Shown here one piece after another: positions 1-10,230 of a stretch of 37,094 nucleotides of DNA. How positions within the stretch are numbered: position 1 is the first letter of the stretch; each line of letters opens with the position of its first letter. The notes beneath the pieces were generated by a model. The model made no database searches, was not told where the DNA came from, and worked only from the letters and a program-made list of their open reading frames with translations. This DNA comes from Candidatus Atribacteria bacterium (lineage in GTDB: Bacteria > Atribacterota > Phoenicimicrobiia > Phoenicimicrobiales > Phoenicimicrobiaceae): contig DOTB01000069.1 in assembly GCA_003513845.1 (NCBI GenBank), positions 1 to 37,094 on the forward strand. The letters are read 5' to 3'. Made by a program: the position numbers and the translations under genes.

Positions 1-158
1 ACTTAACGCAGGTTATCTACTCTGACAAATATCCTATCTATTTTTTATCTAACTCGCCTCCTTTATATATATTATTTTGTTGAACTAATTACCTTGTTTT
101 ATTTTATACTACTACTCTTTAAAAAATGAAAATTTTTCTTTTTTAGTAAATTCTAATT

Positions 159-941
159 TTATAAATCAAAGTCTTGAACATTTTTTTCTAAAGATACAGT
201 ATTTTTCAAAATTCCAATTCCTTCAATTTCTACTTCTACTTCATCTTTGATTTTAAGTTCACCCACACCTGAAGGAGTTCCAGTTACAATAATATCCCCG
301 GGATTCAAAGTCATTATCTGGGAAATAAAACTTACAATTTTTTCCACTTTAAAGATCATATTATTCGTAGAAGAATATTGTCTTATCTGTCCATTCTTTC
401 GAAGTTGTATTTTAAGATTATTGGGATCTAAATCAGTCACTATAAAAGGGCCAATCGGAGCAAAGGTATCAAAGGATTTAGCTCTAATCCATTGGCCATC
501 CTTTTTTTGTAGATCTCTAGCTGTCACATCATTAAAACAAGTATATCCTAATATATTTTTATAGACCTCCTTTGGGTCAATATTCTTAATCTTATTTTTT
601 ATAATTACCCCGAGTTCGGCTTCATAATCCAAATGTTTACTCATTTTGGGATACATAATCTTGTCTTTATGCCCGATTGCTGCGCTGGGAGGTTTTAAAA
701 ATATTAAAGGTTCTTCGGGTATTTTCATTTTTAACTCTTCTGCGTGGTCAAAATAATTTAAACCTAATGCAATTATTTTAGAAGGCATACAAGGTGGTAA
801 ATATTTAATCTCTGAAAGAGAATATTCATTTTCCAAAATTTCGTATTTGCTAAAAAAATTTCCTTTTATCTCTCTAACTTTATGGCCTTCAACTATACCA
901 TATTTCTCCAAGTCGTTGATTAAAAATCTCAAAAATTTCAT
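159..941 (-). CDS. Fumarylacetoacetate hydrolase family protein
   Basis: A 260-residue soluble protein of the FAH superfamily (COG0179). It carries the metal-binding acidic motif DYEAELGVII, the segment KSFDTFAPIGPF and the C-terminal TGTPSGVG loop, all hallmarks of the fold. Members hydrolyse or isomerise acylpyruvates and related 2-oxo acids using a divalent metal; the exact substrate cannot be read from sequence. The length is normal for a single-domain member. It starts at ATG with AGAGG upstream and is the last gene of a minus-strand run guaB-TPR-dipeptidase-FAH with short gaps, so co-transcription is likely. No aromatic-degradation genes are nearby, so a housekeeping acylpyruvate hydrolase role is the safer inference. 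Confidence 0.88.
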   Translation of the reverse strand: MKFLRFLINDLEKYGIVEGHKVREIKGNFFSKYEILENEYSLSEIKYLPPCMPSKIIALGLNYFDHAEELKMKIPEEPLIFLKPPSAAIGHKDKIMYPKMSKHLDYEAELGVIIKNKIKNIDPKEVYKNILGYTCFNDVTARDLQKKDGQWIRAKSFDTFAPIGPFIVTDLDPNNLKIQLRKNGQIRQYSSTNNMIFKVEKIVSFISQIMTLNPGDIIVTGTPSGVGELKIKDEVEVEIEGIGILKNTVSLEKNVQDFDL

Positions 942-1014
942 AAATTAACCTCTTCTTGCTTTTTTAATTTTTAAATTAAGAATAAAAATAAGATTTGTAA
1001 ATATAACTTTTATA

Positions 1015-2013
1015 TTAACCCACAACCTCTTCAAATACTCTTAAAAAATTTCCTCCTAATATTTTCTTAATATCCTTTTCCTTATAACCTCGCTTAACTA
1101 ATTCTATAGTAATATTTGGGATTTTTTCAGCACCTTCTAAATTTAAAGGCAATCTTCTTGTTCCGTCAAAATCGGAACCCAATCCCACATAATCTACCCC
1201 AACTCTTTCTACTAAATAATCAATATGTTTTACTACATCTTCTATAGTAGTTTTTCTTTTTTCTTGTGTTAAAAAATTAGGTACAAAGGTTACCCCTATA
1301 ACCCCGCGTTTATCAGCTAAAGCCTTTATCTGATTATCTTTTAAGTTTCGAGGGTGTGGACATAAAGCATAACAATTAGAATGAGAAGCAACGATGGGAG
1401 CTTTACTCCTTTTAATAACATCCCAAAAACCTGTCTCTGAAAGATGGGACACATCAATTACCATTCCTAATCTATTCATCTCATCTATGACTTTTAAACC
1501 TAATTCGGTTAAACCACTGCCTGTTCGAGATTCGCCAATCCCATCAGCAATCTGATTTCTTTGATTCCAGGTGAGAGTTAAGAGTCTTACTCCTAATTTA
1601 TACAATACTCTCAATATACCCAAATCACCTTCTAATGCCTCTCCTCCTTCTATAGAAAGTATAGCAGCAATCTTCTTCTTTTTATTTATTTCTTTTATTT
1701 GACTATAATTTGTGATTAAAGATATTTTGTCCTGATTCTTTTCAATTTCATTAAAAAAACAATCAATTAGCTGCAAAGTTCTTTTTAAAGAATTATTTTG
1801 TTTATAAATATCCTCTATAAAAACTGCAAAAACCTGGATATTTATCCCCCCCTCTTTTAATCTGGGGATATCCAGGTGCCCAGTAGATTTCCTATTTACC
1901 AAAGAATGTTTATGATTCATAATCCTTAAAATAGTATCGCAATGTCCATCAAATACTATTGCTTTCTGGTGTATTTGTTTTGCTTGTATAACTGGGTCTT
2001 TGGTTTCAGTCAA
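1015..2013 (-). CDS. Membrane dipeptidase (peptidase M19, renal dipeptidase family)
   Basis: A 332-residue zinc dipeptidase of family M19. Visible ligand motifs are FDGHCD (His24, Asp26), SIEGGEAL (Glu122 region), DVSH (His190) and ASHSNC (His211), followed by LGSDFDG near the C-terminus; order and spacing fit the binuclear-zinc TIM-barrel family. It probably hydrolyses dipeptides, and some family members accept D-amino acids at the C-terminal position. The start is TTG with AGGTGG about 8 nt upstream. There is no signal peptide, so it is probably cytoplasmic despite the family name. It lies 45 bp after the TPR gene and 73 bp before the FAH gene on the same strand. Confidence 0.93.
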   Translation of the reverse strand: MTETKDPVIQAKQIHQKAIVFDGHCDTILRIMNHKHSLVNRKSTGHLDIPRLKEGGINIQVFAVFIEDIYKQNNSLKRTLQLIDCFFNEIEKNQDKISLITNYSQIKEINKKKKIAAILSIEGGEALEGDLGILRVLYKLGVRLLTLTWNQRNQIADGIGESRTGSGLTELGLKVIDEMNRLGMVIDVSHLSETGFWDVIKRSKAPIVASHSNCYALCPHPRNLKDNQIKALADKRGVIGVTFVPNFLTQEKRKTTIEDVVKHIDYLVERVGVDYVGLGSDFDGTRRLPLNLEGAEKIPNITIELVKRGYKEKDIKKILGGNFLRVFEEVVG

Positions 2014-2058
2014 GATTATACCACCTACTTCTTAGAATGCATTCTTTTTAAAAATAAT

Positions 2059-2598
2059 TTACCTGTTTAAAAGTATTAACAAAATGATAAGGCCAATCAA
2101 AACTAACAAAAAAATAATAATATTGATTTTACCTTTTGGTTTCTCTTTAAATTTTTTAATATCTGATATAGGAGATCTTCTATCAATTTCAGCAGCCTTT
2201 TTAAAATGTTTAACTGCTTCGTTTACTCTTTTCGTCCTTTTATAAGCCAATCCTAAATTACTATGAGCTGCTGCATAATCAGGTTTTAACTCTAAGGCTT
2301 TCTTATATAATTCAATTGCCATTTCATAATTTTTTTCTTCCAAATAAACATTTCCTAAATTATTATAAGGTTCTGCAAATTTTACATCAAGTTCTAAAGA
2401 CCTTTCAAAACATAACTTTGCCTTATTAAAATTTTTTAAACTCGCATAGCATACGCCTAATTTACTGTAACTTCTGGAATCATTAGGCCATTTTTTTAAA
2501 ACCATCTCAAATTCCCTAATAGCCTGGTTAAAATCCCCTATTCTTAAATAATTTTCGGCTTTATCAAAATCAATTTTATATTCTTCTTTTTTCTCCAT
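2059..2598 (-). CDS. Tail-anchored tetratricopeptide repeat protein
   Basis: A 179-residue protein made of about four TPR units (residues ~8-145), with repeat signatures such as AYNNLG-like YNNLGNVYLEEKNYEMAIELY and AAHSNLGLAYKRTKRVNEAV. After a short basic linker (KKFKEKPKGK) it ends in one hydrophobic helix (IIIFLLVLIGLIILLILL), so it is probably tail-anchored in the inner membrane with the TPR face in the cytoplasm. It should be a protein-protein scaffold; the partner is unknown. The start ATG has GGGGAG 5 nt upstream. It sits 28 bp downstream of guaB and is probably in the same transcript. Confidence 0.8.
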   Translation of the reverse strand: MEKKEEYKIDFDKAENYLRIGDFNQAIREFEMVLKKWPNDSRSYSKLGVCYASLKNFNKAKLCFERSLELDVKFAEPYNNLGNVYLEEKNYEMAIELYKKALELKPDYAAAHSNLGLAYKRTKRVNEAVKHFKKAAEIDRRSPISDIKKFKEKPKGKINIIIFLLVLIGLIILLILLNR

Positions 2599-2626
2599 AA
2601 AAACTCCCCAATAAGTTGACTGTACC

Positions 2627-4153
<1,527 letters not shown>

Positions 4154-4264
4154 TTATTCATTACACATTACTTATCACTGTATTTTCTTCACAAGATACA
4201 ATTCACGAGATACGAATTTGGTTTTGCGTTTTTCGCTTTGCATTTTTCATTTTCACTTTTATTA

Positions 4265-4293
4265 ATATTACCCTTCTTCAATAACCTTGTCAA
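4265..4293 (-). promoter_or_regulatory. Sigma-70-type promoter for the guaB operon
   Basis: On the minus strand TTGACA (4293-4288) is followed after exactly 17 nt by TAATAT (4270-4265). Transcription would start near 4258, giving a leader of about 165 nt ahead of guaB. That leader runs through several stuttering repeat words before the ribosome site. Confidence 0.75.
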
Positions 4294-4425
4294 TTAATGT
4301 ATATTCGTATCGTATTTCCCTGGGTCTTTATTTTTTGCTCGATACTCGATACTTTTTTCTACCCTTTACTTTTTAATAAATTATATTACAATAAAATAGA
4401 TTTTATTTCTAATTTTTTTTTGTGT

Positions 4426-4431
4426 TATAAT
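4426..4431 (+). promoter_or_regulatory. Probable -10 element for nadA
   Basis: TATAAT preceded by TGT (extended -10 form TGTTATAAT) lies about 70 nt before the nadA start. The -35 region (TTATTT at 17 nt) is weak, so the assignment rests on the extended -10. Confidence 0.5.
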
Positions 4432-4502
4432 AACAATACATTAAAATATAATAACAAATTGGAAAATAATTTATTTAAGATTAATTTTAATAGGAGAGAA
4501 AA

Positions 4503-5435
4503 GTGATTAAAACAATTGATAAACTTACCCCAAAAGATTTAACCGAAGAAATATTATTCTGGAAGGAAAAGAGAGAAGCAATAATCTTAGCCCATGTTTA
4601 TCAACCAGGCGAAATTCAAGACATTGCCGATTTTACAGGTGATTCGCTCTTCCTCAGTCAGCAAGCAGCTAAAACTCGAGCAAAAGTAATCGTATTTTGT
4701 GGAGTTCACTTTATGGCAGAAATAGCAGCTATACTTTCTCCAGAAAAAATCGTTCTTCTTCCTGAAGTTAAAGCAGGATGTCCTATGGCTGATATGGCAC
4801 CATTTAGAAAAGTAAAAAATAAAATAAATGAAATACCTCAGGCGGTTGTAATTTCTTATGTTAATTCATCAGCAGCAGTAAAATCTTTAAGTGATTATTG
4901 TTGTACTTCTGCTAATGCTGTTCAAGTTGCCCAAGCAATTCCTGCTGAAAAAGACATTTTATTCCTTCCCGATATGAATCTGGCTGACTTCACTGCCCGA
5001 AAAGCAAAACGAAATATCATCGCCTGGCAAGGTTATTGTCCGGTTCATAACATTTTAACCAAAGAAGATATAATAAAAGCCAAAAATCACCATCCCAAAG
5101 CCTTACTACTGATTCACCCTGAATGTCGTCCTGAAGTCTGTGATTTAGCAGACTATGTGGGTAGTACGAGAGGAATTATCAACTTCGCCAGTAATAATTC
5201 GGCTAAGGAATATATCATCGGCACAGAACTGGGAATATTCTATCCCCTAAAAAAGAATAACCCCGATAAACAATTTTTCCCTGCCTCTGAAAAGATGATA
5301 TGCCAGGATATGAAACTTATCACTTTAGAAAAAGTTCTTTATTCGTTAAAAAATTTGACTCCGCGAATAACGGTGCAAGAAGATATAAGAAAGAAATCTC
5401 TAAAAGCATTAAATCGAATGATGGAAATAACTTAA
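4503..5435 (+). CDS. nadA: Quinolinate synthase
   Basis: NadA is a [4Fe-4S] enzyme that condenses iminoaspartate with dihydroxyacetone phosphate to quinolinate. The 310-residue protein shows AHVYQPGEIQDIADFTGDS, FCGVHFMAE, AGCPMADM, CCTSANA, GYCPVH, HPECRPEV and GSTRGI. By spacing, the three cluster ligands are probably Cys93 (AGCPMA), Cys179 (GYCPVH) and Cys267 (MICQDM). Translation starts at GTG with AGGAGAG just upstream. It is the first gene of a plus-strand nadA-nadB-nadC set covering the de novo route from aspartate to nicotinate mononucleotide. Confidence 0.96.
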   Translation: MIKTIDKLTPKDLTEEILFWKEKREAIILAHVYQPGEIQDIADFTGDSLFLSQQAAKTRAKVIVFCGVHFMAEIAAILSPEKIVLLPEVKAGCPMADMAPFRKVKNKINEIPQAVVISYVNSSAAVKSLSDYCCTSANAVQVAQAIPAEKDILFLPDMNLADFTARKAKRNIIAWQGYCPVHNILTKEDIIKAKNHHPKALLLIHPECRPEVCDLADYVGSTRGIINFASNNSAKEYIIGTELGIFYPLKKNNPDKQFFPASEKMICQDMKLITLEKVLYSLKNLTPRITVQEDIRKKSLKALNRMMEIT

Positions 5436-5534
5436 TTAACTAGTATCTTGTATCTCGTGAATCGTATGGTGTAGTTACTCAACAATCTAATTAGTTTATC
5501 ATACTAAAATCTTTTCGAAAGGATTATTTTATAA

Positions 5535-7124
5535 ATGCTACCACGATATTTAATTAATTTCGACCTTTTCAGAATAGAAAAAGTTTATACTGAGTTCTTA
5601 GTTGTGGGCTCAGGAATTGCAGGTCTATACACTTCGCTTAAACTTTGCGACAGAGGAGAAGTTACCCTTCTCACCAAAAGCAAATTAAAAGAAAGTAGTA
5701 CTGAATATGCTCAAGGTGGAATTGCTGTAGCGTTAGGAGATGAAGATTCCCCTCGTTTACATATGGAAGATACCCTAAAAGCTGGAGCAAATTTTTGCGA
5801 CCCTAAAGCAGTAGAAGTTTTAGTTACTGATGGTCCTAAATGTGTTGAAGAATTAATAGAATTAGGAACTAAGTTTGACAAAATCGAAGGTAAATATAAA
5901 ACTACTTTAGAGGCAGCCCACCAGAGACCTCGAATCTTGCATGCTCAGGGAGATGCTACCGGAGCAGAAATAGAAAGATCTCTATCTGAGAAGGTAATTA
6001 AAGAAAATAGAATAAAAATTAAAGAAAATATTTTTGTTTTAGATATTTTAACTAAACATAACACTTGTTATGGGGTATTGGTCTTAGATAATAATACCGA
6101 AAAAGTTATGGCTTATTTAGCAAAATCTACTATTTTTGCCAGTGGTGGAGCCGGGCAACTCTACTGCAATACCACTAACCCTGATGTTGCTACCGGAGAT
6201 GGAATTGCCCTTGCCTATAGAGGTGGAGCTAAAGTTACAGATTTAGAGTTTATCCAGTTTCATCCTACTGCTCTCTACCATCAAGGAAGTCCTAAATTTT
6301 TAATTTCTGAAGCAGTTCGGGGAGAAGGAGCCATATTAAAAAATATAAAAGGAGAACCCTTTATGTCCTCTTACCATCCTCAAGCTGAATTAGCTCCCCG
6401 AGATATAGTTGCCCGAGCAATTGTTGATCAAATGAAAAAGACTAAAAGTAATTATGTTTATTTAGACGCTACTAAAATAAAACATAAATTTTCTAAACGC
6501 TTCCCGAATATTTATAAGAAATGTCTTTCGTTGGGTATCAATCCTGAGAAAGAATATATACCAGTAGCTCCAGCATCACATTATACTATGGGGGGTATAA
6601 AAACTGATATCTGGGGACAGACCAATTTAATTAATCTTTACGCCTGTGGTGAATGTACTTCTACTGGAGTACATGGTGCAAACCGTTTAGCAAGTAATTC
6701 ACTTTTGGAGGGATTAGTCTTCGGAAATAGAATTTCTCAAAAAATCAAAGAAGACAGACCGTATTATTCTATTAAAAAATTAAAAGAATTAAACCTTTCT
6801 TATAACCTCCCTCGAGAAAAAAATAAAGCCTACGACCCTTTAAAATTAAAACAAGAATTGCAAAATCTTATGTGGGATAAAGTTGGAATTATTCGAAACT
6901 CTTCTGATTTGAAACAGGCTAAGCAAAAAATTAATGGATGGAAACTTCTTATATTTGAATCAAAACTTGAAACTGTTGAAGAATTTGAATTAGCCAATCT
7001 TATTATCTTAGCTGATTTGGTTACTAATTCAGCTTTACTGCGGGAAGAAAGTCGAGGGGCCCATTATCGTGAAGATTTTCCTGATAGTGATAATATAAAC
7101 TGGAAGAAACATATAATATATTAA
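5535..7124 (+). CDS. nadB: L-aspartate oxidase
   Basis: A flavoprotein of 529 residues oxidising L-aspartate to iminoaspartate for NadA. It has the FAD dinucleotide motif VVGSGIAGLY near the N-terminus, SSTEYAQGGIA, EAAHQRPRILHA, IQFHPTAL, APRDIVARAI, HYTMGGI and the C-terminal FAD contact YACGECTSTGVHGANRLASN. It belongs to the succinate dehydrogenase/fumarate reductase flavoprotein superfamily; in anaerobes fumarate can replace oxygen as acceptor. The start ATG has AAAGGA about 12 nt upstream, a rather long spacing. The 99-bp gap from nadA contains degenerate CTCGTGAATCGTATG-type words. Confidence 0.96.
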   Translation: MLPRYLINFDLFRIEKVYTEFLVVGSGIAGLYTSLKLCDRGEVTLLTKSKLKESSTEYAQGGIAVALGDEDSPRLHMEDTLKAGANFCDPKAVEVLVTDGPKCVEELIELGTKFDKIEGKYKTTLEAAHQRPRILHAQGDATGAEIERSLSEKVIKENRIKIKENIFVLDILTKHNTCYGVLVLDNNTEKVMAYLAKSTIFASGGAGQLYCNTTNPDVATGDGIALAYRGGAKVTDLEFIQFHPTALYHQGSPKFLISEAVRGEGAILKNIKGEPFMSSYHPQAELAPRDIVARAIVDQMKKTKSNYVYLDATKIKHKFSKRFPNIYKKCLSLGINPEKEYIPVAPASHYTMGGIKTDIWGQTNLINLYACGECTSTGVHGANRLASNSLLEGLVFGNRISQKIKEDRPYYSIKKLKELNLSYNLPREKNKAYDPLKLKQELQNLMWDKVGIIRNSSDLKQAKQKINGWKLLIFESKLETVEEFELANLIILADLVTNSALLREESRGAHYREDFPDSDNINWKKHIIY

Positions 7125-7341
7125 CCAATTCGCCAATTTATCGATTCTCCAATTGAAAGAAAATTACTAATTATTTTCTCTAATCTTACTCTTATAAAAA
7201 GTGAGAAATATGTATTTTCACTACCACTTTATAAATATATATACTAACTAACTTGTAGACTGTCAAACTCTAAACCTAAGCAATTGGTAAATTGTTGGAT
7301 TGGTAAATTGGTCAATTTTTCTATAAAGAGGTGTTTTGGAA

Positions 7342-8187
7342 ATGAACTTTTCAATTAAAGAAAATATTCAGATAGATAAAATAATTGAGCAAGCCCTGTT
7401 AGAAGATATCGGTACAGGAGATATTACTACCGATTCTATTATCCCTGATGATTTAAAAACCAAAGGAATTATTAAGACTAAAGAAGAAGGAGTAATAGCT
7501 GGCCTGGGCATAGCCAACCTGGTGTTTAAAAAGTTAGATTCAAATATCATCTTTCAAGAAAAAATCGAAGATGGAGCAAAAGTGTCTCAGAACGAGCTAT
7601 TAGCAGAAATTACTGGTCCTGCTCGAACTATGCTTAAAGGAGAAAGGGTTGCTTTAAATTTCCTTCAGCGAATGTCAGGTATTGCTACAACCACTTCTAA
7701 ATTTTATGAGGAAATAAAGGGGTTCCCAGTTCGAATAGTCGATACACGTAAAACCACTCCCGGATTAAGGATATTAGAAAAATATTCAGTACGCATAGGT
7801 GGAGGCAGTAATCACCGCTTCGGTTTATATGATGCTGTATTAATTAAGGATAACCATATAGCAGTGGCTGGAAGTATTAAATCGGCAGTAAATTCTGTCC
7901 GAAAACAAATCTCTCACACGATAAAAATAGAAGTAGAAGTAAAAAATTTATCTCAGCTACAAGAAGCCTTAGATATGAAAGTAGATATAGTAATGTTAGA
8001 CAATATGAGTTTAGATATGATGAAAAAGGCAGTAAAAATGGCAAAAGGCAAAACTTTAATTGAAGCATCAGGGGGAATCACTTTAAAAAATATAAGGGAA
8101 ATTGCCCAAACAGGAGTAGATTTAATCTCTGTAGGTGCCCTCACCCATTCTGTAAAGGCGATAGATATTAGTATGGAAATTTTTTAG
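7342..8187 (+). CDS. nadC: Nicotinate-nucleotide pyrophosphorylase (carboxylating), quinolinate phosphoribosyltransferase
   Basis: Converts quinolinate and PRPP to nicotinate mononucleotide, closing the nadABC route. The protein has the family segments LLEDIGTGDIT, ERVALNFLQRMSGIAT, VDTRKTTPGLR, GGGSNHRFGLYDAVLIKDNHI and the C-terminal IEASGGI and DLISVGALTHS phosphate-binding loop. ATG at 7342 is chosen because AAAGAGGTG lies about 8 nt upstream; an in-frame TTG two codons earlier has poor spacing. It follows nadB after 217 bp containing several copies of an AATTGGTAAATTGG-type word repeat. It converges on coaX. Confidence 0.96.
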   Translation: MNFSIKENIQIDKIIEQALLEDIGTGDITTDSIIPDDLKTKGIIKTKEEGVIAGLGIANLVFKKLDSNIIFQEKIEDGAKVSQNELLAEITGPARTMLKGERVALNFLQRMSGIATTTSKFYEEIKGFPVRIVDTRKTTPGLRILEKYSVRIGGGSNHRFGLYDAVLIKDNHIAVAGSIKSAVNSVRKQISHTIKIEVEVKNLSQLQEALDMKVDIVMLDNMSLDMMKKAVKMAKGKTLIEASGGITLKNIREIAQTGVDLISVGALTHSVKAIDISMEIF

Positions 8188-8536
8188 TATATCGTATTAC
8201 ATATATCGTATATCGAAATATAGCAGATAGCGCTTAAAAATAGTATCTAGTAAATAAGATAGAAATCAGAACTAATTTATATCTCGCAAAGAAGGAAGCC
8301 AGAAGTAGGGGTTCAATTCATCGAACCCACAAAAAGTTGCCCAAAAATTTGGGGTGGATAAATCCGCCCCCTACAAAATGTAGCAAACCCTAGATAGGTA
8401 CAATTCATTGTCCCCCTATACCTGAATCCTAATTTCTTTACGCGATACTCGATACGCAATACGCGAAACGAATTATTATTCACCACTGAGTAGTTAATTG
8501 GTGAATCGGTAAATTGGTCAATTGGCAAATCAAAGT
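8188..8536. repeat. nadC/coaX convergent spacer filled with repeat words and palindromes
   Basis: Between two converging genes lie GTATATCGTATTACATATATC-like words (8190-8215), three palindromic GTAGGGG/CCCCTA modules at 8305-8330, 8351-8374 and 8396-8419, CGATACTCGATACGC-type words (8440-8470) and ATTGGTGAATCGGT/AATTGGTCAATTGG words (8495-8530). An ORF of 75 codons across it is made of the repeats and is not believed. Confidence 0.7.
8305..8419. repeat. Cluster of three palindromic GTAGGGG-type repeats
   Basis: Module 1 (8305-8330) pairs GGGTTC with GAACCC around AATTCAT. Module 2 (8351-8374) pairs GGGGTGGAT with ATCCGCCCC. Module 3 (8396-8419) pairs ACAAT with ATTGT and ends CCCCCTA. All share an outer GTAGGGG or CCCCTAC edge with dispersed modules elsewhere in the window. 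Confidence 0.7.
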
Positions 8537-9301
8537 TCACTTATTCATTTCGTAAATAATTCGTAATCCCTGTAAAGTCAAAAAGGGATTGACTTTATCG
8601 ATTATCTTACTTTCATTTCCAATTAATTCTGCATAGCCACCAGTTGCTACTACTAAAGAATCTTCTCCCAGCTCTTTCTTAAATCTTCTTATTAGTTCAT
8701 TAGTTAGCCCTAAATAACCAAAAAACAATCCTGACTGCATTGCTGAAACAGTATTACTGCCAATACAATGTTTCGGTTTTATTAATTCTACTTTGGGTAA
8801 CTTAGCAGTCTTTTCAAATAAAGCTTCTGCTGAAATCTCTATCCCTGGAGCAATCGCTCCTCCTAAATATTCTCCTTCAGCATTAACTGCACAAAAGGTG
8901 GTAGCTGTTCCAAAATCCACAATTATTACCGGTCCACCATATAGTTTGTAAGCAGCGATGGCATTAACAATCCTGTCTGCTCCCACTTCTTTAGGATTAT
9001 CTGTTTTAATATGAATCCCAGTCTTTATCCCAGGGTCCACAACAAGAGCAGTAACTTTAAAATAATCTATGGACATCTTCTTTAATATCCAACTCACTGG
9101 AGGAATGACACAAGATATAACTACTGATTTAATATCAGAAAGGGATAAATTAGAATTGGAAATTAAATTTTTAACTAATATTCCATACTCATCTTCTGTC
9201 TTATTTAGATCAGTAGAAATCCTCCAATAACTAAGTAGCTTTTTTTCATCATAAACCCCTATTACTGTATGGGTATTGCCTACATCTATTACTAATATCA
9301 T
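8537..9301 (-). CDS. coaX: Type III pantothenate kinase
   Basis: ATP-dependent phosphorylation of pantothenate, first step of coenzyme A synthesis, by the feedback-insensitive type III family. Motifs are [12 protein letters not shown] (phosphate loop), [23 protein letters not shown] and [15 protein letters not shown], in the expected order. The ATG at 9301 gives the usual family N-terminus [10 protein letters not shown]. Another in-frame ATG at 9310 lies only 3 nt from GGAGG, while 9301 lies 12 nt away, so the start is not fully settled. A -10-like TATAAT sits upstream near 9345. Its neighbour is an ECF transporter S component, suggesting vitamin uptake and activation together. Confidence 0.95.
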   Translation of the reverse strand: MILVIDVGNTHTVIGVYDEKKLLSYWRISTDLNKTEDEYGILVKNLISNSNLSLSDIKSVVISCVIPPVSWILKKMSIDYFKVTALVVDPGIKTGIHIKTDNPKEVGADRIVNAIAAYKLYGGPVIIVDFGTATTFCAVNAEGEYLGGAIAPGIEISAEALFEKTAKLPKVELIKPKHCIGSNTVSAMQSGLFFGYLGLTNELIRRFKKELGEDSLVVATGGYAELIGNESKIIDKVNPFLTLQGLRIIYEMNK

Positions 9302-9413
9302 TGAAACCATAAACCTCCTTTTATAGTTTTTACTTCATTTTTTATTATTATACTTTCAACTTTATTTAATAATTTTAACACCTGACCATAAATAATAAAG
9401 GTATCAAAAAATT

Positions 9414-9443
9414 GGGCAGAGAAAAATAATATTTTCTCTGCCC
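9414..9443 (-). terminator. Intrinsic terminator after the ECF S-component gene
   Basis: A perfect stem GGGCAGAGAAAA/TTTTCTCTGCCC with a short loop is followed on the minus strand by AATTTTTTGAT. It separates the ECF gene from coaX. Confidence 0.75.
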
Positions 9444-9483
9444 TTTTACCTGTTTTTTAAAATACAAGAATTTATCCTGATAA

Positions 9484-10011
9484 CTAATAACCAAGTTTCT
9501 TCAAAGCCTTAACCAAAATAGTTACCAACAATATTGCCACAACCACCTCTGGGGTACCATGAACAAGGGCAATAGTTGTGCTTGCTTTAACTGGAAGATA
9601 CCCTCTTAAGGTTGCCAAACCCAGGACTCCTATGGTATTAGTTAATGTCCCAACTATTGCTGCTACCACAGTACTCTCTCTCAGATATTTATAAGAATAG
9701 TAAGCGGTTACTCCAATAAATATCCGAGGGAAAATAGCAATAAGAGGATCTGCGAATATAGGATTGGTAGCATTCAAAAAACTGTATAGCCCAAAGATTA
9801 AGCCAGTTAAAGCACCAACCACTGGACCTTCGAGTATTCCTCCTAAAATTGCGGGAATATGCATAATGGTAGCGTGTCCTGCAGGAGTGGGAACAGGGAT
9901 AAAACCTAATCGAGTTGCCCCTAAGATAATGGCTATAGCCCCTAACATTCCGGAAATAGCCATTTGCCGAGTGGTAAGTTTAAAGCTGGAAGCAGTAGGA
10001 TTGCTATTCAC
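9484..10011 (-). CDS. ECF transporter S component, possibly for pantothenate
   Basis: A hydrophobic protein of about 175 residues with five to six predicted membrane helices and the ECF S-component signature GHATIMHIPAILGGILEGPVVGALTGLIFG, followed by PRIFIGVTAYY (PF12822-type family). S components bind a vitamin and dock to a shared ATPase/T-component module, which is not present here. GTG at 10011 is chosen because GGAGGTG lies 6 nt upstream; the frame stays open to an ATG at 10062 with only a weak, distant GAGG. Position directly ahead of coaX suggests pantothenate or a precursor as substrate (PanT-like); that is inference from context. Confidence 0.85.
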   Translation of the reverse strand: MNSNPTASSFKLTTRQMAISGMLGAIAIILGATRLGFIPVPTPAGHATIMHIPAILGGILEGPVVGALTGLIFGLYSFLNATNPIFADPLIAIFPRIFIGVTAYYSYKYLRESTVVAAIVGTLTNTIGVLGLATLRGYLPVKASTTIALVHGTPEVVVAILLVTILVKALKKLGY

Positions 10012-10133
10012 TTTTTTCACCTCCGTTCTAGTTCCGTCTTCAGATACTAGACGAAAAAGCATTAATTTGAATTTTCCTCAGGTCTTGTTCTTAAATAAGA
10101 TACAAGCCCATCAATAAAGGATTATTCCTTTAC
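10012..10133 (-). promoter_or_regulatory. Structured leader of the ECF S-component gene, candidate riboswitch or attenuator
   Basis: About 120 nt separate the predicted start site from the GTG codon. The RNA can form AAAGGA/UCCUUU with a 4-nt loop (about 10129-10114), then a longer hairpin with CUUGU/ACAAG outside and UCUU/AAGA inside (about 10107-10082). Near the ribosome site it can form either CGUCU/AGACG or UCUAGU/ACUAGA; these two share bases and exclude each other, ending a few nt before GGAGGUG. It matches no riboswitch class I can recall. Confidence 0.5.
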
Positions 10134-10139
10134 GCCCAT

Positions 10140-10168
10140 AGTGTAAAATACTTTAATAAATATGTCAA
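10140..10168 (-). promoter_or_regulatory. Sigma-70-type promoter for the ECF S-component gene
   Basis: TTGACA (10168-10163) and TACACT (10145-10140) are separated by exactly 17 nt on the minus strand, just after the terminator of the upstream regulator gene. Confidence 0.75.
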
Positions 10169-10172
10169 GTCA

Positions 10173-10229
10173 AAAAAAGGGGACAGGCTACTTTTTAACT
10201 TTTTTAAAAAGTAGCCTGTCCCCTTTTTT
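10173..10229. terminator. Long perfect hairpin, bidirectional terminator or repeat
   Basis: The arms run AAAAAAGGGGACAGGCTAC then TTTTT, and AAAAAGTAGCCTGTCCCCTTT completes the other side: a near-perfect inverted repeat of about 24 bp per arm with T-runs on both strands. It begins 1 bp after the regulator stop codon and would terminate the spy-htrA-kinase-regulator transcript. Confidence 0.85.
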
Positions 10230-10230
10230 C

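Noticed and set aside
1..158. Left edge of the window
   Set aside because: AT-rich with only a weak AAAAAATGAAAA/TTTTTCTTTTTT dyad near 120-145; no gene fragment or strong signal.
4297..4506. 69-codon plus-strand ORF before nadA
   Set aside because: It runs through word repeats, the nadA promoter and its ribosome site, with no ribosome site of its own; composition is low-complexity Phe/Asn/Tyr.
8313..8540. 75-codon minus-strand ORF between nadC and coaX
   Set aside because: Encoded almost entirely by palindromic modules and repeat words; no family likeness.
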